Source: Allosediminivita sp964397775 (GTDB lineage: Bacteria; Pseudomonadota; Alphaproteobacteria; Rhodobacterales; Rhodobacteraceae). From it: DNA of 64,000 bases. A program made the translations under genes and the position numbers. Below the pieces are notes generated by a model. That model was not told the origin of the DNA. It made no database searches and saw only the letters and a program-made list of their open reading frames with translations. Positions 53,303-62,419 of this stretch are shown here, in pieces (within the stretch, counting starts at the first letter, position 1; every line of letters begins with the position of its first letter). Where the stretch lies: positions 4,653 to 68,652 of the forward strand of contig CAYNKL010000004.1 in NCBI GenBank assembly GCA_964397775.1. Direction: 5' to 3'.

Positions 53303-53872
53303 ATGACCGACGCGCCGACCACCCTGACCGGCCAGATGCTCATCGCCATGCCGGGCATGGGCGACCCGAGGTTCGAACACGCCCTCGTCTTTCTCTGCGA
53401 CCATTCCGAGGAAGGGGCCATGGGGCTGATCGTCAACAAGCCCTCGCCCGAGGTCGACTTTGCCGCCCTGCTCGAACAGCTCTCCATTGAGGGGGCCGAG
53501 AACATGGCAGGCCAGCAGGTGCACTACGGCGGCCCGGTCGAGATGGGCCGCGGCTTCGTCCTGCATTCGCCCGACTACAGCTCGATCGTCACCACGCTCG
53601 AGGTCAACGACGACATCCACATGACCGCGACGCTCGATATCCTTGAGGACATCGGCAAGGGCCGCGGTCCCGAGCGCCGCCTGATGGCGCTCGGCTATGC
53701 CGGCTGGGGCCCCGGGCAGCTCGAAAGTGAACTCGCTCAGAACGGCTGGCTCACCTGCGATGCGAACGCGCGTCTGGTTTTCGACCTGCCCGACCACGAG
53801 AAATGGCAGGCCGCGCTGGAATCCATCGGCGTCGCCGCGCTGGCGCTCTCGTCCGAGGGCGGCCGGGCCTGA
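53303..53872 (+). CDS. YqgE/AlgH family protein
   Basis: 189-residue UPF0301 protein. Conserved blocks: GQMLIAMPGMGDPRFEHALV, CDHSEEGAMGLIVNKPS, GGPVEMGRGFVLHS and GYAGWGPGQLESEL. Function uncertain (linked to alginate regulation in Pseudomonas). No membrane segments. Start MTDAPTTLTG at 53303 matches the family. It is followed by the oxidoreductase gene after 4 bases, suggesting co-transcription. Confidence 0.93.
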   Translation: MTDAPTTLTGQMLIAMPGMGDPRFEHALVFLCDHSEEGAMGLIVNKPSPEVDFAALLEQLSIEGAENMAGQQVHYGGPVEMGRGFVLHSPDYSSIVTTLEVNDDIHMTATLDILEDIGKGRGPERRLMALGYAGWGPGQLESELAQNGWLTCDANARLVFDLPDHEKWQAALESIGVAALALSSEGGRA

Positions 53873-53876
53873 CACC

Positions 53877-54611
53877 ATGACCACAACGCTTGTCGTGACG
53901 GCCGCACCCGGCCCGACCTCCTTCAACCGCGCCTGGGCACAGTCCAGCATCGACGCGGCCCGCGCCTTGGGGCACGAGGTCCTGACCTCCGATCTCTATG
54001 CCATGGGCTTCGACCCGGCGGAACGCGGCGCGCATTACGGCATCGACGGGCCCTTCGACCCGCTCAAAGCCCAGGCCGAGGCCCCGACTCCGCCCGACGC
54101 GGCGGCCGAGGCCGAAAAGGTCCGCGCTGCGGACAACATCCTTTTTCACTTCCCGATCTGGTGGTTCAGCCCGCCCGCGATCCTGAAGGGCTGGACCGAA
54201 CGGGTGCTGTTGCACGGCCACCTGCACGACGTCCCCAACCGCTTCGACGCGGGGCGCCTGCGCGGCAAGGTCGCGCTCTTCTGCGTCACCGGCGGCGCGC
54301 AGGAAACCGAGGTCGGCCCCGGCGGCAAGGAGGGACGGATCGAGCTCCTGCTCTGGCCGCTCGCCTATACACTGCGCTATTGCGGGATGGATATCGCCGC
54401 CCCGGTTACCGCCCACGGCGTGCACGGCTACCACCGCGGCGACCGCAAGACGGCGCTCGAAGCCCGGCTGGCAAAGCTGCTCGCGGCACAGCGCGACGTG
54501 ATCGCGGGCCTGCCGGACCGTCCCCGCTGGGGCTTCCACCCCGACAGCGACTTCGACGAAACCGGCCGCCTGCGCGACGGCATCGCGCCGCTCTCGCCCT
54601 TCCACGGCTAG
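53877..54611 (+). CDS. NAD(P)H oxidoreductase, KefF/NQO flavodoxin-like fold
   Basis: 244-residue flavodoxin-2 family protein, FMN-dependent quinone reductase type. FMN-binding start TTTLVVTAAPGPTSFNRAW, and the substrate loop FHFPIWWFSPPAILKGWTER. Length fits the NQO/MdaB branch. It reduces quinones with two electrons, lowering redox cycling. Start ATG 53877 directly follows yqgE. Convergent with the alcohol dehydrogenase, with a hairpin between. Confidence 0.88.
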   Translation: MTTTLVVTAAPGPTSFNRAWAQSSIDAARALGHEVLTSDLYAMGFDPAERGAHYGIDGPFDPLKAQAEAPTPPDAAAEAEKVRAADNILFHFPIWWFSPPAILKGWTERVLLHGHLHDVPNRFDAGRLRGKVALFCVTGGAQETEVGPGGKEGRIELLLWPLAYTLRYCGMDIAAPVTAHGVHGYHRGDRKTALEARLAKLLAAQRDVIAGLPDRPRWGFHPDSDFDETGRLRDGIAPLSPFHG

Positions 54612-54627
54612 AGCGTCCGTTCTCTGC

Positions 54628-54650
54628 GTCCCCCGGATCGCTCCGGGGAC
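54628..54650. terminator. Hairpin between convergent genes
   Basis: GTCCCCCGG and CCGGGGAC pair with one extra C around a short loop. No U-tract. Probably a shared weak terminator of the oxidoreductase and alcohol dehydrogenase genes. Confidence 0.4.
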
Positions 54651-54666
54651 CGCAGGATGTCACGCC

Positions 54667-55767
54667 TCAGGCGAAGCGCAGGATCGGCTTGATCGCCTCG
54701 CCCTTCTCCGAGGCCTCGATCGCCTCGTTGATCTGCTCGAAGGGGAAGAAGGTGACCAGCTTGTCGAAGGGGAAACGCCCCTGCTGCCACAGCGCGATCA
54801 ACGTCGGGATGAAGACATCGGGGTTCGATTCACCTTCGATCACCCCCATCAGGCGGCGCCCGCCCGACAGGAAATGCGACTCGTTCAGAACAAGCTCGGC
54901 CTCAGAGGAAGAGACGCCGACGATGGCGCAGGTCCCTTTCGGCGCCAGAAGCTCCACCGCCTGCCGGATCACCTTGGCGTTGCCCGTGGTGTCAAAGGCA
55001 TAGTTCACGCCGTAGCCCGTGATCTTCATGATCTCGCCCGACACATCGTCGGTCTTGGCGTTGAAGACATGCGTGGCGCCCAGCTCCTTGGCCAGCTCCA
55101 GCCGGCTGTTCACCATGTCGACGACGATGATCGTCGTGGCGCCCTGCACCACGGCCCCCATCACGCCCGACAGGCCGACGCTCCCCGCACCGAATACCAC
55201 GATGCTACTGCCCGGCGTCACCGCCAGCGCGTTCATCACGGTGCCGGCGCCGGTCTGGATGCCGCAGCCCAGCGGCCCAAGCTTTTCCAGCTCCACGTCG
55301 TCGCCAACCTTCACGATGTTGGCCTCATGGCAGATCGCATGGGTCGCGAAAGAGGACTGGCCGAAGAACATCGACCCGATCCGCTCGCCATCGCGCGAAA
55401 TGCCCCGAGTCCCGTCCGGGCGCATTGCCGCCATGTTCATCGCGCCAAAGTTGTGGCAGTAGACGTTGTCGTGGTTGGCGCAAGCAGGGCAATGGCCACA
55501 GCTGTCCATGGTCATCACGACCTGATCGCCCGGCTTCACCTTGGTGATGGCGCTGCCCACGCGCTCGACCGTGCCGGCGCCCTCGTGGCCCAGAACGACC
55601 GGGAACTCGGTTCCCATCAGGCCCTCCATGACGGCCATGTCCGTGTGGCAGACACCGGTTGCGACCAGCTTGACGAGGATCTCGTCGTCACGGGGATCGT
55701 CGAGTTCGACTTCCTCGATGGACAGGGGCGCGTTGACCTCGCGCGCGACGGCGGCAGTAATCTTCAT
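54667..55767 (-). CDS. Zinc-dependent aryl-alcohol-type dehydrogenase
   Basis: 366-residue medium-chain dehydrogenase. Catalytic zinc C40, H61, E62 (VATGVCHTD, LGHEGAG); structural zinc C90, C93, C96, C104 (CGHCPAC ... YC). Rossmann GAGSVGLSGV near 194-203. NAD+-dependent oxidation of aromatic or aliphatic alcohols, by resemblance to benzyl-alcohol dehydrogenases. Monocistronic; an element (55977) lies in its upstream region. Confidence 0.92.
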   Translation of the reverse strand: MKITAAVAREVNAPLSIEEVELDDPRDDEILVKLVATGVCHTDMAVMEGLMGTEFPVVLGHEGAGTVERVGSAITKVKPGDQVVMTMDSCGHCPACANHDNVYCHNFGAMNMAAMRPDGTRGISRDGERIGSMFFGQSSFATHAICHEANIVKVGDDVELEKLGPLGCGIQTGAGTVMNALAVTPGSSIVVFGAGSVGLSGVMGAVVQGATTIIVVDMVNSRLELAKELGATHVFNAKTDDVSGEIMKITGYGVNYAFDTTGNAKVIRQAVELLAPKGTCAIVGVSSSEAELVLNESHFLSGGRRLMGVIEGESNPDVFIPTLIALWQQGRFPFDKLVTFFPFEQINEAIEASEKGEAIKPILRFA

Positions 55768-56144
55768 GACTATTTCCTTTCGTCCACTCTTACAAAGGGG
55801 ACACGCGAAGCGCCGTCCCCTGTGTAGATCTGGGTGGTCGCCCGGGAAACGCTACAAGCCGCTCGTGCGGACGGACAGCCACCGGAGAACACATTTGGCT
55901 GAGCATGGGTCGCGGCATATCCGGGCCCGCCCAACCCGTGAAATTCTTCCGAGACGGGCTCTGCCCGGGCGGACAAAGCGGGACAAAGGTGAAAATCTGG
56001 TAAAATCAAAATCCTAAGTCATTGAAATTATTGACGTCAAAAATGTCCCTGCCCGGGACACCCCCGCCTGTCCCGGGCCGGCTTGCACCGCGCCGCCGCC
56101 TGTGCCAGCCGAAACGCCAACCGATCCGAGACCGGAGAGCCCCG
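55768..56144. other. Intergenic region with an 86-bp element
   Basis: About 377 bases between divergent alcohol dehydrogenase and GNAT genes. It includes copy C of the element (55977-56062), preceded by GGCGGACAAAGCGGGACAAA-type repeats, and a partial extra half-dyad CCTGTCCCGGGCC at 56068-56080. No gene is supported. Confidence 0.5.
55977..56062 (+). repeat. 86-bp intergenic element, copy C
   Basis: AGCGGGACAA at the start, CTGGTAAAAT in place of CGGTTAA, CATTGAAATT near 56020-56029 (one base offset), and dyad ATGTCCCTG-CCCGGGACA (56043-56060). Same total length as copies A and B. It is followed by an extra GTCCCGGGC. Confidence 0.6.
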
Positions 56145-56606
56145 ATGTCAGACCTCACCCTGCGCCGAAACGCCCCCTTCGACCTCGCCCCGCTGGCGGC
56201 GATCCTGACCGACCGCGACGATCTCGCACTGGTGAACCCCAACGCCAAGCATCCCTTCGATCCGCTCGAGTGGCAGGAGAAATGGCTGGCCGAACCGGAC
56301 GACGAATCCTTCTACATCCTCGACGGCGCAGGCCACGAGGTCGGCTTCTTCGCCCTGCGCGTCGGCGTCGGCCCCGAGGTCCGTCACCTCACCTACGTCT
56401 TCGTCACCGAAGAGGCCCGCGGCGGCGTCGGTGCCCGCATGGCCGAGCTGGTCGAACAGGCGGCCCGCGAACTCGGCGCGCTCACCGTGACCCTCAAGGT
56501 GGAGACCGACAACGCCCCCGCCCTCAACGCCTACCTCGGCGCCGGCTACGAGGAACTCTCCCGCCGCGGCGGCATGGCCACCATGCGCCTCGACCTCGGG
56601 GACTGA
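56145..56606 (+). CDS. GNAT family N-acetyltransferase
   Basis: 153-residue acetyltransferase. Acetyl-CoA motif A approximates VFVTEEARGGVGARMAELV (residues about 88-106, Q/R-x-x-G-x-G/A). The N-terminal half (LTLRRNAPFDLAPLAAI) is the variable substrate side. Start ATG 56145 has CGGAGAG upstream. No partner gene; substrate unknown. It faces the IlvD gene with 40 bases between stops. Confidence 0.85.
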   Translation: MSDLTLRRNAPFDLAPLAAILTDRDDLALVNPNAKHPFDPLEWQEKWLAEPDDESFYILDGAGHEVGFFALRVGVGPEVRHLTYVFVTEEARGGVGARMAELVEQAARELGALTVTLKVETDNAPALNAYLGAGYEELSRRGGMATMRLDLGD

Positions 56607-56627
56607 GGGCGAGGCTCGCCCAAGGCC

Positions 56628-56665
56628 TCAGTGGTTGTGCCTGGGATCAGTGGTTGTGCCTGGGA
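56628..56665. repeat. Tandem 19-bp duplication at the end of the dehydratase gene
   Basis: TCAGTGGTTGTGCCTGGGA at 56628-56646 and again at 56647-56665. The second copy contains the stop and last codons of the IlvD/Edd gene (minus strand); the first is a downstream duplicate. Confidence 0.85.
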
Positions 56666-58416
56666 AGCGTGCGCGCGATCCGATGGAAGCCCTTGGCAGA
56701 TCGCAGCCCTGCCCCATCGCTGAGCTGCGAGGCCTCCTGCCGGAAGATCTTCTGCCAGGGCGTCTGCGAGACTGGAACCTGCGGCGCCGTCTCCTGCCTG
56801 CGCCGGTTCAGCTCCGCCTCGTCGACCAGCATGTCGCAGCGCCCGGAATTGAGGTCGATGCGGATCGTGTCGCCGCTCTGCAGGACGGCAAGCCCGCCGC
56901 CATCCGCGCTTTCGGGCGAGGCGTGGACGATCGAAGGACTGTCCGAGGTGCCCGATTGCCGCCCGTCACCGATGGTCGGCAGGCTGGAAATCCCGGCGCG
57001 GATCAGCCGGTCGGGCGGCTGCATGTTCACCACCTCTGCCGCCCCGGGCCAGCCCAGCGGGCCCGACCCGCGAATGACCAGGATCGAGCGTTCGTCAACC
57101 TCCAGCGCCGGGTCGTTGATGCGGGCGTGGTAATCCTCCGACCCGTCGAAGACCACCGCGTTCCCCTCGAAGCAGTTCTCCCGGCCGGGCTCCGACAGGA
57201 ACCGGCGGCGGAAGTCCTCGGAAATCACGCTGGTCTTCATGATGGCGAAATCGAACAGATTGCCGGACAGCACACGGAACCCCGCGCGCTCCATCAGGGG
57301 CGTGTCATAGGCACGGATGACCTCGCGGTCGCGCGCCTCGCAGCCCTTCAGGTTCTCGCCGATGGTCTGGCCGGTCACGGTCGCGCAGCCCGTTTCCAGC
57401 ACGCCCGCCTCGGCAAGTTCCCACATGATCGCGGGCACGCCGCCCGCGCGGTGGAACCGCTCCGACAGAAAGCGCCCGGCGGGCTGCACGTCCGCCAGAA
57501 GCGGGATGTCGTAGCCGTGGATCTGCCAGTCCTCGTGGCGCAGCTCCACCCCGGCGGCCTCGGCGATGGCGGCAAGATGCGGCTGCGCGTTGGTCGACCC
57601 GCCGATTGCCGCATTGACCCGGACCGCGTTCAGGATCGCGTCGCGCGTCAGGATCTTCGAGGGCAGCAGGTCTTCCTCGACAAGCTCCACCGCACGCTTG
57701 CCGGTGCGATAGGCCATCTGGCCGCGCTCGCGGTAGGCGGCGGGAATGGCGGCACAGCCGGTGAGCGACATTCCCATGGCCTCGGCGAGGGCGTTCAGCG
57801 TCGAGGCGGTGCCCATGGTGTTGCAATGGCCGATGGAAGGCGCGGACTCCAGCGCCGCCTCCAGGAATTGCGCCCGGTCGATCTCACCCGCGGCATAGCG
57901 GCGGCGCGATTTCCAGATGACCGTGCCGGACCCCGACAGCCGCCCCTCGTGAACCGAATCGAGCATGGCGCCACCGGACAGTACGATGGCCGGGATATCC
58001 ACCGTCGCCGCCGCCATGATCGCCGCCGGTGTGGTCTTGTCACAGCCGGTGGTCAGCACGACCCCGTCCAGCGGATAGCCGTGCAGCAGTTCCACCAGCC
58101 CCAGGAAGGCCAGGTTGCGGTCCAGCGCTGCCGTGGGCCTGCGGCAGTTCTCGAAGATCGGATGGGTGGGAAACTCGATGGGAATCCCGCCCGCATCCCG
58201 GATCCCGTCCCGCACCCGCTTGGCCAGGTCGATGTGATGGCGGTTGCAGGGCGACAGGTCGCTGCCCGACTGCGCGATGCCGATAATCGGCCGCCCTTCG
58301 GTCAGCTCCTCGGGCGTCAGCCCGTAGTTCATGAAGCGCTCCAGGTAGAGCGCCGTCATGTCGGCGTGATCCGGGTTGTCGAACCAGTCCTGGCTTCTCA
58401 GACGCCGCTTGCTCAT
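56647..58416 (-). CDS. IlvD/Edd family sugar-acid dehydratase
   Basis: 589-residue [2Fe-2S]- or [4Fe-4S]-dependent dehydratase. Cysteine ligands C57 (SDLSPCNRHH), C125 (TTGCDKTTP) and C198 (GHCNTMGTAST). The size and spacing match L-arabinonate/D-xylonate/L-fuconate dehydratases rather than dihydroxyacid dehydratase (TIGR-type IlvD). Converts a pentonate to 2-keto-3-deoxypentonate. The start ATG overlaps the FAH gene stop by 4 bases, so the two are coupled. Distal gene of the TRAP locus. Its 3' end has a 19-bp tandem duplication. Confidence 0.92.
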   Translation of the reverse strand: MSKRRLRSQDWFDNPDHADMTALYLERFMNYGLTPEELTEGRPIIGIAQSGSDLSPCNRHHIDLAKRVRDGIRDAGGIPIEFPTHPIFENCRRPTAALDRNLAFLGLVELLHGYPLDGVVLTTGCDKTTPAAIMAAATVDIPAIVLSGGAMLDSVHEGRLSGSGTVIWKSRRRYAAGEIDRAQFLEAALESAPSIGHCNTMGTASTLNALAEAMGMSLTGCAAIPAAYRERGQMAYRTGKRAVELVEEDLLPSKILTRDAILNAVRVNAAIGGSTNAQPHLAAIAEAAGVELRHEDWQIHGYDIPLLADVQPAGRFLSERFHRAGGVPAIMWELAEAGVLETGCATVTGQTIGENLKGCEARDREVIRAYDTPLMERAGFRVLSGNLFDFAIMKTSVISEDFRRRFLSEPGRENCFEGNAVVFDGSEDYHARINDPALEVDERSILVIRGSGPLGWPGAAEVVNMQPPDRLIRAGISSLPTIGDGRQSGTSDSPSIVHASPESADGGGLAVLQSGDTIRIDLNSGRCDMLVDEAELNRRRQETAPQVPVSQTPWQKIFRQEASQLSDGAGLRSAKGFHRIARTLPRHNH

Positions 58417-59582
58417 TTCAGCACTCCCCTTGCCGCGAGATTGCGCATCAAGGCGCCGGTTCCGAAGGTCCAGGGCGCCACCTCGTCACAGGGCTGCACC
58501 CGGTTCACAAGCCGCCCGAGCCCCGCCGAGAATACCGACACGACGTCCCCTGTCTTGTGGGTAAAGCCCATCCCGGCCCCGCCGCGATCCTGCGTCGGCG
58601 CGAACATCGTCCCGAGATAGAGGACCGCGCCATCCGGATACTGGTGCGTGTCGTTCAGAAGCTGCCCCGCCAGATCGGCGGGCTGGCGCGAAATCTGGCT
58701 CATGTCGGAATGATCGGAAAGTTCGAAACCGTCCTCTCCGGTGACTTCCAGCCCCACGCGCAGGGTGCTCAGCCCCTCGAGCGTGAAGGCCTCGTCGAAG
58801 ATGCGGATGAACGGCCCCAGCGAGGCCGAGGCGTTGTTGTCCTTGGCCTTGCCCAGAAGCAGCGCGGAGCGCCCCTCAAAATCCCGCAGGTTCACGTCGT
58901 TGCCAAGCGTCGCGCCACGGATCTCGCCGCGCGAATTGATCGCAAGTGCGACCTCCGGCTCGGGGTTGTTCCATTGCGAGCGGGGATGCACCCCGATCTG
59001 CGCCCCGCAGCCCACGGCCGACATCGGCTGCGCCTTGGTGAAGATCTCGGCATCCGGACCGATGCCCACCTCCAGGTACTGGGACCACAGCCCCGCCTCC
59101 TGAAGGTGCGCCTTCACCTCAGCCGCCTTGTCAGAACCCGGGACCAGCCCGCGCAGGCTGCCCCCAAGGATGTCGGCCAGCTCGCCCCGGATCGCCTCGG
59201 CCAGGGCCGGATCGCCCTTGGCGCGTTCCTCGATCACCCGTTCGACCATGGAGCCGGCAAAGGTCACCCCCGCCGCCTTGATCGCCTGCAGGTCGCAAGG
59301 CGCCAGCAAGGCCCCCGCCCCGCCCCGGCCATCCCCCGCGTCGAGATAATCGTCGAGCGCCCCGAGGGACGGCCCGCCGTCGCGCAGCGCCCCGGCGAGG
59401 TCCTCGATTTCCAGAAGCTCCGACATTGTCGGGGCCAGATGCGTGAGGTCCAGAACCTGCCCCTCCCGGATCAGCACCGGACAGGGCCCGTTCGCGGCAT
59501 TCGACCAGACCCGGCCAAGGAGAATGGCGCCCGCGTCCTCGGGCAGGATGTCATTGGCGGTCAGTGCCACTGGCTTGGTCAT
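58413..59582 (-). CDS. FAH-family 2-keto-3-deoxypentonate dehydratase-like protein
   Basis: 389-residue fumarylacetoacetate hydrolase superfamily protein of the AraD1/XylX size class. Metal-binding region VTFAGSMVERVIEERA near 105-120 and EPEVALAINSRG with LGNDVNLRDFEG; C-terminal GAGMGFTHKTGDVV. In Caulobacter XylX dehydrates 2-keto-3-deoxy-D-xylonate to 2-ketoglutarate semialdehyde. The start MTKPVALTAND at 59582 is chosen; an upstream Met at 59618 has no better signal. Middle gene of gntR-FAH-ilvD, overlapping the dehydratase by 4 bases. Confidence 0.88.
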   Translation of the reverse strand: MTKPVALTANDILPEDAGAILLGRVWSNAANGPCPVLIREGQVLDLTHLAPTMSELLEIEDLAGALRDGGPSLGALDDYLDAGDGRGGAGALLAPCDLQAIKAAGVTFAGSMVERVIEERAKGDPALAEAIRGELADILGGSLRGLVPGSDKAAEVKAHLQEAGLWSQYLEVGIGPDAEIFTKAQPMSAVGCGAQIGVHPRSQWNNPEPEVALAINSRGEIRGATLGNDVNLRDFEGRSALLLGKAKDNNASASLGPFIRIFDEAFTLEGLSTLRVGLEVTGEDGFELSDHSDMSQISRQPADLAGQLLNDTHQYPDGAVLYLGTMFAPTQDRGGAGMGFTHKTGDVVSVFSAGLGRLVNRVQPCDEVAPWTFGTGALMRNLAARGVLK

Positions 59583-59690
59583 CGTAAGTCTCTCACTCTT
59601 GTTCAAAGTCGGCGGCACGGCCTCCCGCCGCCGGTTGCGCCCGAAGGCGCCGTCTTCCGCAACGGCCAGACGCGCCGTGCCCCGGCAGCT

Positions 59691-60416
59691 TCAATCCCCC
59701 GCCCCGGCGACACCCGAGGCCTTGGGAAACGTCGCAAGCCCCTGTTTGAGATGCGTGCGCATGAGGTATTGAAAGGCCAGATGGTCCGCGGCCTCGACCG
59801 CCCGCACAATCGCATCGTGCTCCATGTAGGTTTCCCCCTCGATGATCCTGAGCGTCTTGCCGTGCTGCATGATCCGCAAGATCACCGGTTTCATGATCCC
59901 GTAGACATCCAGGATCGACCGGTTCCCGGTCAGCGAGATCAGCTTGGTGTGGAACTGGAAATCGAACTCCGACGCCTCGACGATGCTGTCCGCCCGCACC
60001 ATCCGCAGGTTGACCTCGCGCAGTTCGGCCAGATCCTCCGCTGTCACGGCATCGAAGACCGACAACGCGATGCCCATCTCGATCAGCTCGCGAAACCCCT
60101 GGATATCCTGAAAGGTCTGGCGCGAAATCTCGGCCACGTTGAACGAAAAGATATCCAGCGCGCGATTCATCCGCTGGTCGATGATCGTCGCACCCACCTT
60201 CGGCCGCACATCCACGATGCCATAGGCCTTCAGCATCCGCATCGCCTCGCGCACGGTGTTGCGGCTGATCGCGAACCGGTCGCACAGCTCCCGCTCGGTC
60301 GGAAGCTTGTCGCCCACGGTCAGCCCCTCGGCGTCGATCAGGGCGCGGATTTGGTCCACCACCTGATCGACGGCCGATCCGCCACCGGCATCTTCGGAGA
60401 TATCGTCCAATGTCAC
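59691..60416 (-). CDS. GntR-family regulator, FCD subfamily
   Basis: 241-residue regulator. The winged helix is in residues about 15-80 (VVDQIRALIDAEGLTVGDKLPTERELCDRFAISRNTVREAMRML, quoted by parts: GDKLPTEREL, ISRNTVREAM). The C-terminal FCD effector domain has metal-binding D/H residues (SEFDFQFHTKLI, MEHDAIVRAV). It most likely responds to the sugar acid or its keto-deoxy product and controls the TRAP and catabolic genes. Two TTGGTnnGACAAA sites upstream of dctP fit its operator style. Confidence 0.92.
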   Translation of the reverse strand: MTLDDISEDAGGGSAVDQVVDQIRALIDAEGLTVGDKLPTERELCDRFAISRNTVREAMRMLKAYGIVDVRPKVGATIIDQRMNRALDIFSFNVAEISRQTFQDIQGFRELIEMGIALSVFDAVTAEDLAELREVNLRMVRADSIVEASEFDFQFHTKLISLTGNRSILDVYGIMKPVILRIMQHGKTLRIIEGETYMEHDAIVRAVEAADHLAFQYLMRTHLKQGLATFPKASGVAGAGD

Positions 60417-60444
60417 GCCCCGCCTCTTCTCGTCACGATGCCCC

Positions 60445-61755
60445 TCATATCGGCCAGGTGGCGATCGGGGGGAAGAAGAGGATCGTCGCCAGCACGATCA
60501 TCTGCAGGGCGATGAAGGGCAGAAGCGCCGTATAGATGTGCTTCAGCGTGATCTCCTTCGGCGCCACGCTCTTGAGGTAGAAGGCCGCTGGCCCGAAGGG
60601 CGGCGTCAGGTAGGACACCTGCATGTTCACCGCGAAGAGGATGCCGAACCAGATCGGATCATAGCCAAGCTGCACGACGATGGGCACGAAGATCGGCAGC
60701 GTCAGCAGCGCGATCCCGATCCAGTCGAGGAACATGCCCAGCACCAGCAGGATCAGCATCATCACCATGACGATCACCACCGGCGCCGCGTCGATCCCCA
60801 GGATCGCCTGCGCGACAAAGCGGTTGCCGCCCATAAGGTTGTAGACCCCGACCAGCACGGCCGCGGCGATGCCGATCCAGATGATCATGCCGCAGGTTTC
60901 CAGCGTATGCACAAGGCTGTCCTGCAACATCTTGAACGTCAGCTCGCGCCGCAGGATCGCGATGATCAGCACGGCCGAGACGCCCATGGCCGCCGCCTCG
61001 GTGATCGAAGCGATGCCGCCGTAGATCGACCCCAGCACGACGAAGACGATGAACAGCGGGGCCGCCAATGCGCGCAGGGCCGAGAAGACGGATTCCTCCG
61101 CCGCTTCCTCGCGCGACATCGGCGGGCCGAGCTGCGGGTTGCGCCAGCACAGGAACAGGACATAGGCCACGTAGAAGCCCAGCAGCAGCAGCGCAGGCGT
61201 GATCGCGGCGATGAAGAGGTCGGCGATGGATGTGTTGGCCACCAGCCCGTAGATGATGAGCACGATGGACGGCGGCATCATCGTCCCCAGCGACCCGCCG
61301 GCACAGACCACCCCGATGGACAGCTTGCGATCATAACCCAGCCGCAGCATCTGCGGCAGCGCCAGGATGCCCAGCAAGACGATCTCGCCGCCGATCACGC
61401 CCGACATGGCCGCCATCAGGATCGCCACGATCAATGTCTGAACGGCGACACCCCCGGGCAGGCGCCCGGCCAGGATGCGCATCCCGTTGAACAGCGACTT
61501 CGCGATGCCCGACCGATCCAGCAACGCGGCCATCAGGATGAACATCGGGATGGCGATGAGGGAGTATTCGGTGATGAAGCCGAAGATCCGAGAGGTCACC
61601 AGCGGCAGCGCCATGGGACCGAACCAGCCGAAGGTGAAGAGGAGCGCGACAAGCCCCGTCACCCATGCCAGCGGCTGCCCGGTCAGAAGCAGGACAAATA
61701 TCGCGCCCACAAGCAGGTAGGACCCGTACTCGATCCCGATTGCACTGAGATCCAT
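60445..61755 (-). CDS. dctM: TRAP transporter large permease
   Basis: 436-residue DctM with about 12 membrane helices (first YGSYLLVGAIFVLLLTGQPL). Family features: SLIAIPMFILMAALLDRSG, MPPSIVLIIYGL and GMFLDWIGIALLTLP. Carries the substrate and sodium across the inner membrane. The start at 61755 is separated from the dctQ stop by 2 bases, so they are co-translated. Substrate predicted to be an acid sugar from the operon. Confidence 0.95.
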   Translation of the reverse strand: MDLSAIGIEYGSYLLVGAIFVLLLTGQPLAWVTGLVALLFTFGWFGPMALPLVTSRIFGFITEYSLIAIPMFILMAALLDRSGIAKSLFNGMRILAGRLPGGVAVQTLIVAILMAAMSGVIGGEIVLLGILALPQMLRLGYDRKLSIGVVCAGGSLGTMMPPSIVLIIYGLVANTSIADLFIAAITPALLLLGFYVAYVLFLCWRNPQLGPPMSREEAAEESVFSALRALAAPLFIVFVVLGSIYGGIASITEAAAMGVSAVLIIAILRRELTFKMLQDSLVHTLETCGMIIWIGIAAAVLVGVYNLMGGNRFVAQAILGIDAAPVVIVMVMMLILLVLGMFLDWIGIALLTLPIFVPIVVQLGYDPIWFGILFAVNMQVSYLTPPFGPAAFYLKSVAPKEITLKHIYTALLPFIALQMIVLATILFFPPIATWPI

Positions 61756-61757
61756 GG

Positions 61758-62336
61758 TCACTGCCCTCCGTCGGTTGCGGTGTCGTCGGAGGTGTCGCGC
61801 CTCAGCGCTGCGATCAGGTGAAAACAGGTCTGCACGAACATCACCGCCACGCAGATCAGCACCATGAGCTTCAGCAGCGCCGGGGTCGGCGGGTTCCACG
61901 AGGTTCCCGTGCCCTCGAGATGCAGCTCACCGCCAGGCGTGAACCAGGATTTGCCCACCATGACCCAGCTCGCATAGGTCAGGCCCGCAAAGAAGATCAG
62001 CGCGATCACCGAGTTGACGATATCGAGCACGCGCTTGCGCTGCGGCGTGACGGAATCGTAGATCATGCGCACCCGGATGTGCTTGTCGCGCGCCAGCGCC
62101 ACCGGACCGCCGATCAGGAAAATCGCGGCAATCAGGAAACTCGTCGTCTCGTGCGCCCAGAATGTCGGGCTGTTGAAGACGTATCGCGCGAAGACCTCGA
62201 TCACGGTGATCAGAAAGGCCACGAAGATCCCCCAGGCGAGGACCTTGGTCGATCTGGAAACCGCCCGATCCAGCCCGGTGCGGATCTCGTCGCCGTCGTG
62301 TTCCACGGTGTCTGTTGTGTCGCCTTGGCCGGCCAT
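61758..62336 (-). CDS. dctQ: TRAP transporter small permease
   Basis: 192-residue DctQ. Four membrane helices (VLAWGIFVAFLITVIEVFARYVF, then FLIAAIFLIGGPVALA) with the hydrophilic N-terminus typical of the family. It scaffolds DctM. The start MAGQGDTTDTVEH at 62336 is chosen as the first plausible Met; the longer frame upstream is antisense-like. It sits 83 bases after dctP and 2 before dctM. Confidence 0.92.
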   Translation of the reverse strand: MAGQGDTTDTVEHDGDEIRTGLDRAVSRSTKVLAWGIFVAFLITVIEVFARYVFNSPTFWAHETTSFLIAAIFLIGGPVALARDKHIRVRMIYDSVTPQRKRVLDIVNSVIALIFFAGLTYASWVMVGKSWFTPGGELHLEGTGTSWNPPTPALLKLMVLICVAVMFVQTCFHLIAALRRDTSDDTATDGGQ

Positions 62337-62419
62337 TTTCGGCTCTCCCCCTGCCTGTCGTGGTCGCGCCCGGCGGATGGCCAGCCGGGCGCGGTAGGCT
62401 GTTCTTCCCCTGACGGGGA

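Noticed and set aside
59583..59690. GntR-type operator before the FAH gene
   Set aside because: CTTGTTCAAAG near 59597 resembles half a site, but the symmetric TTGGTnnGACAAA motif is not present.
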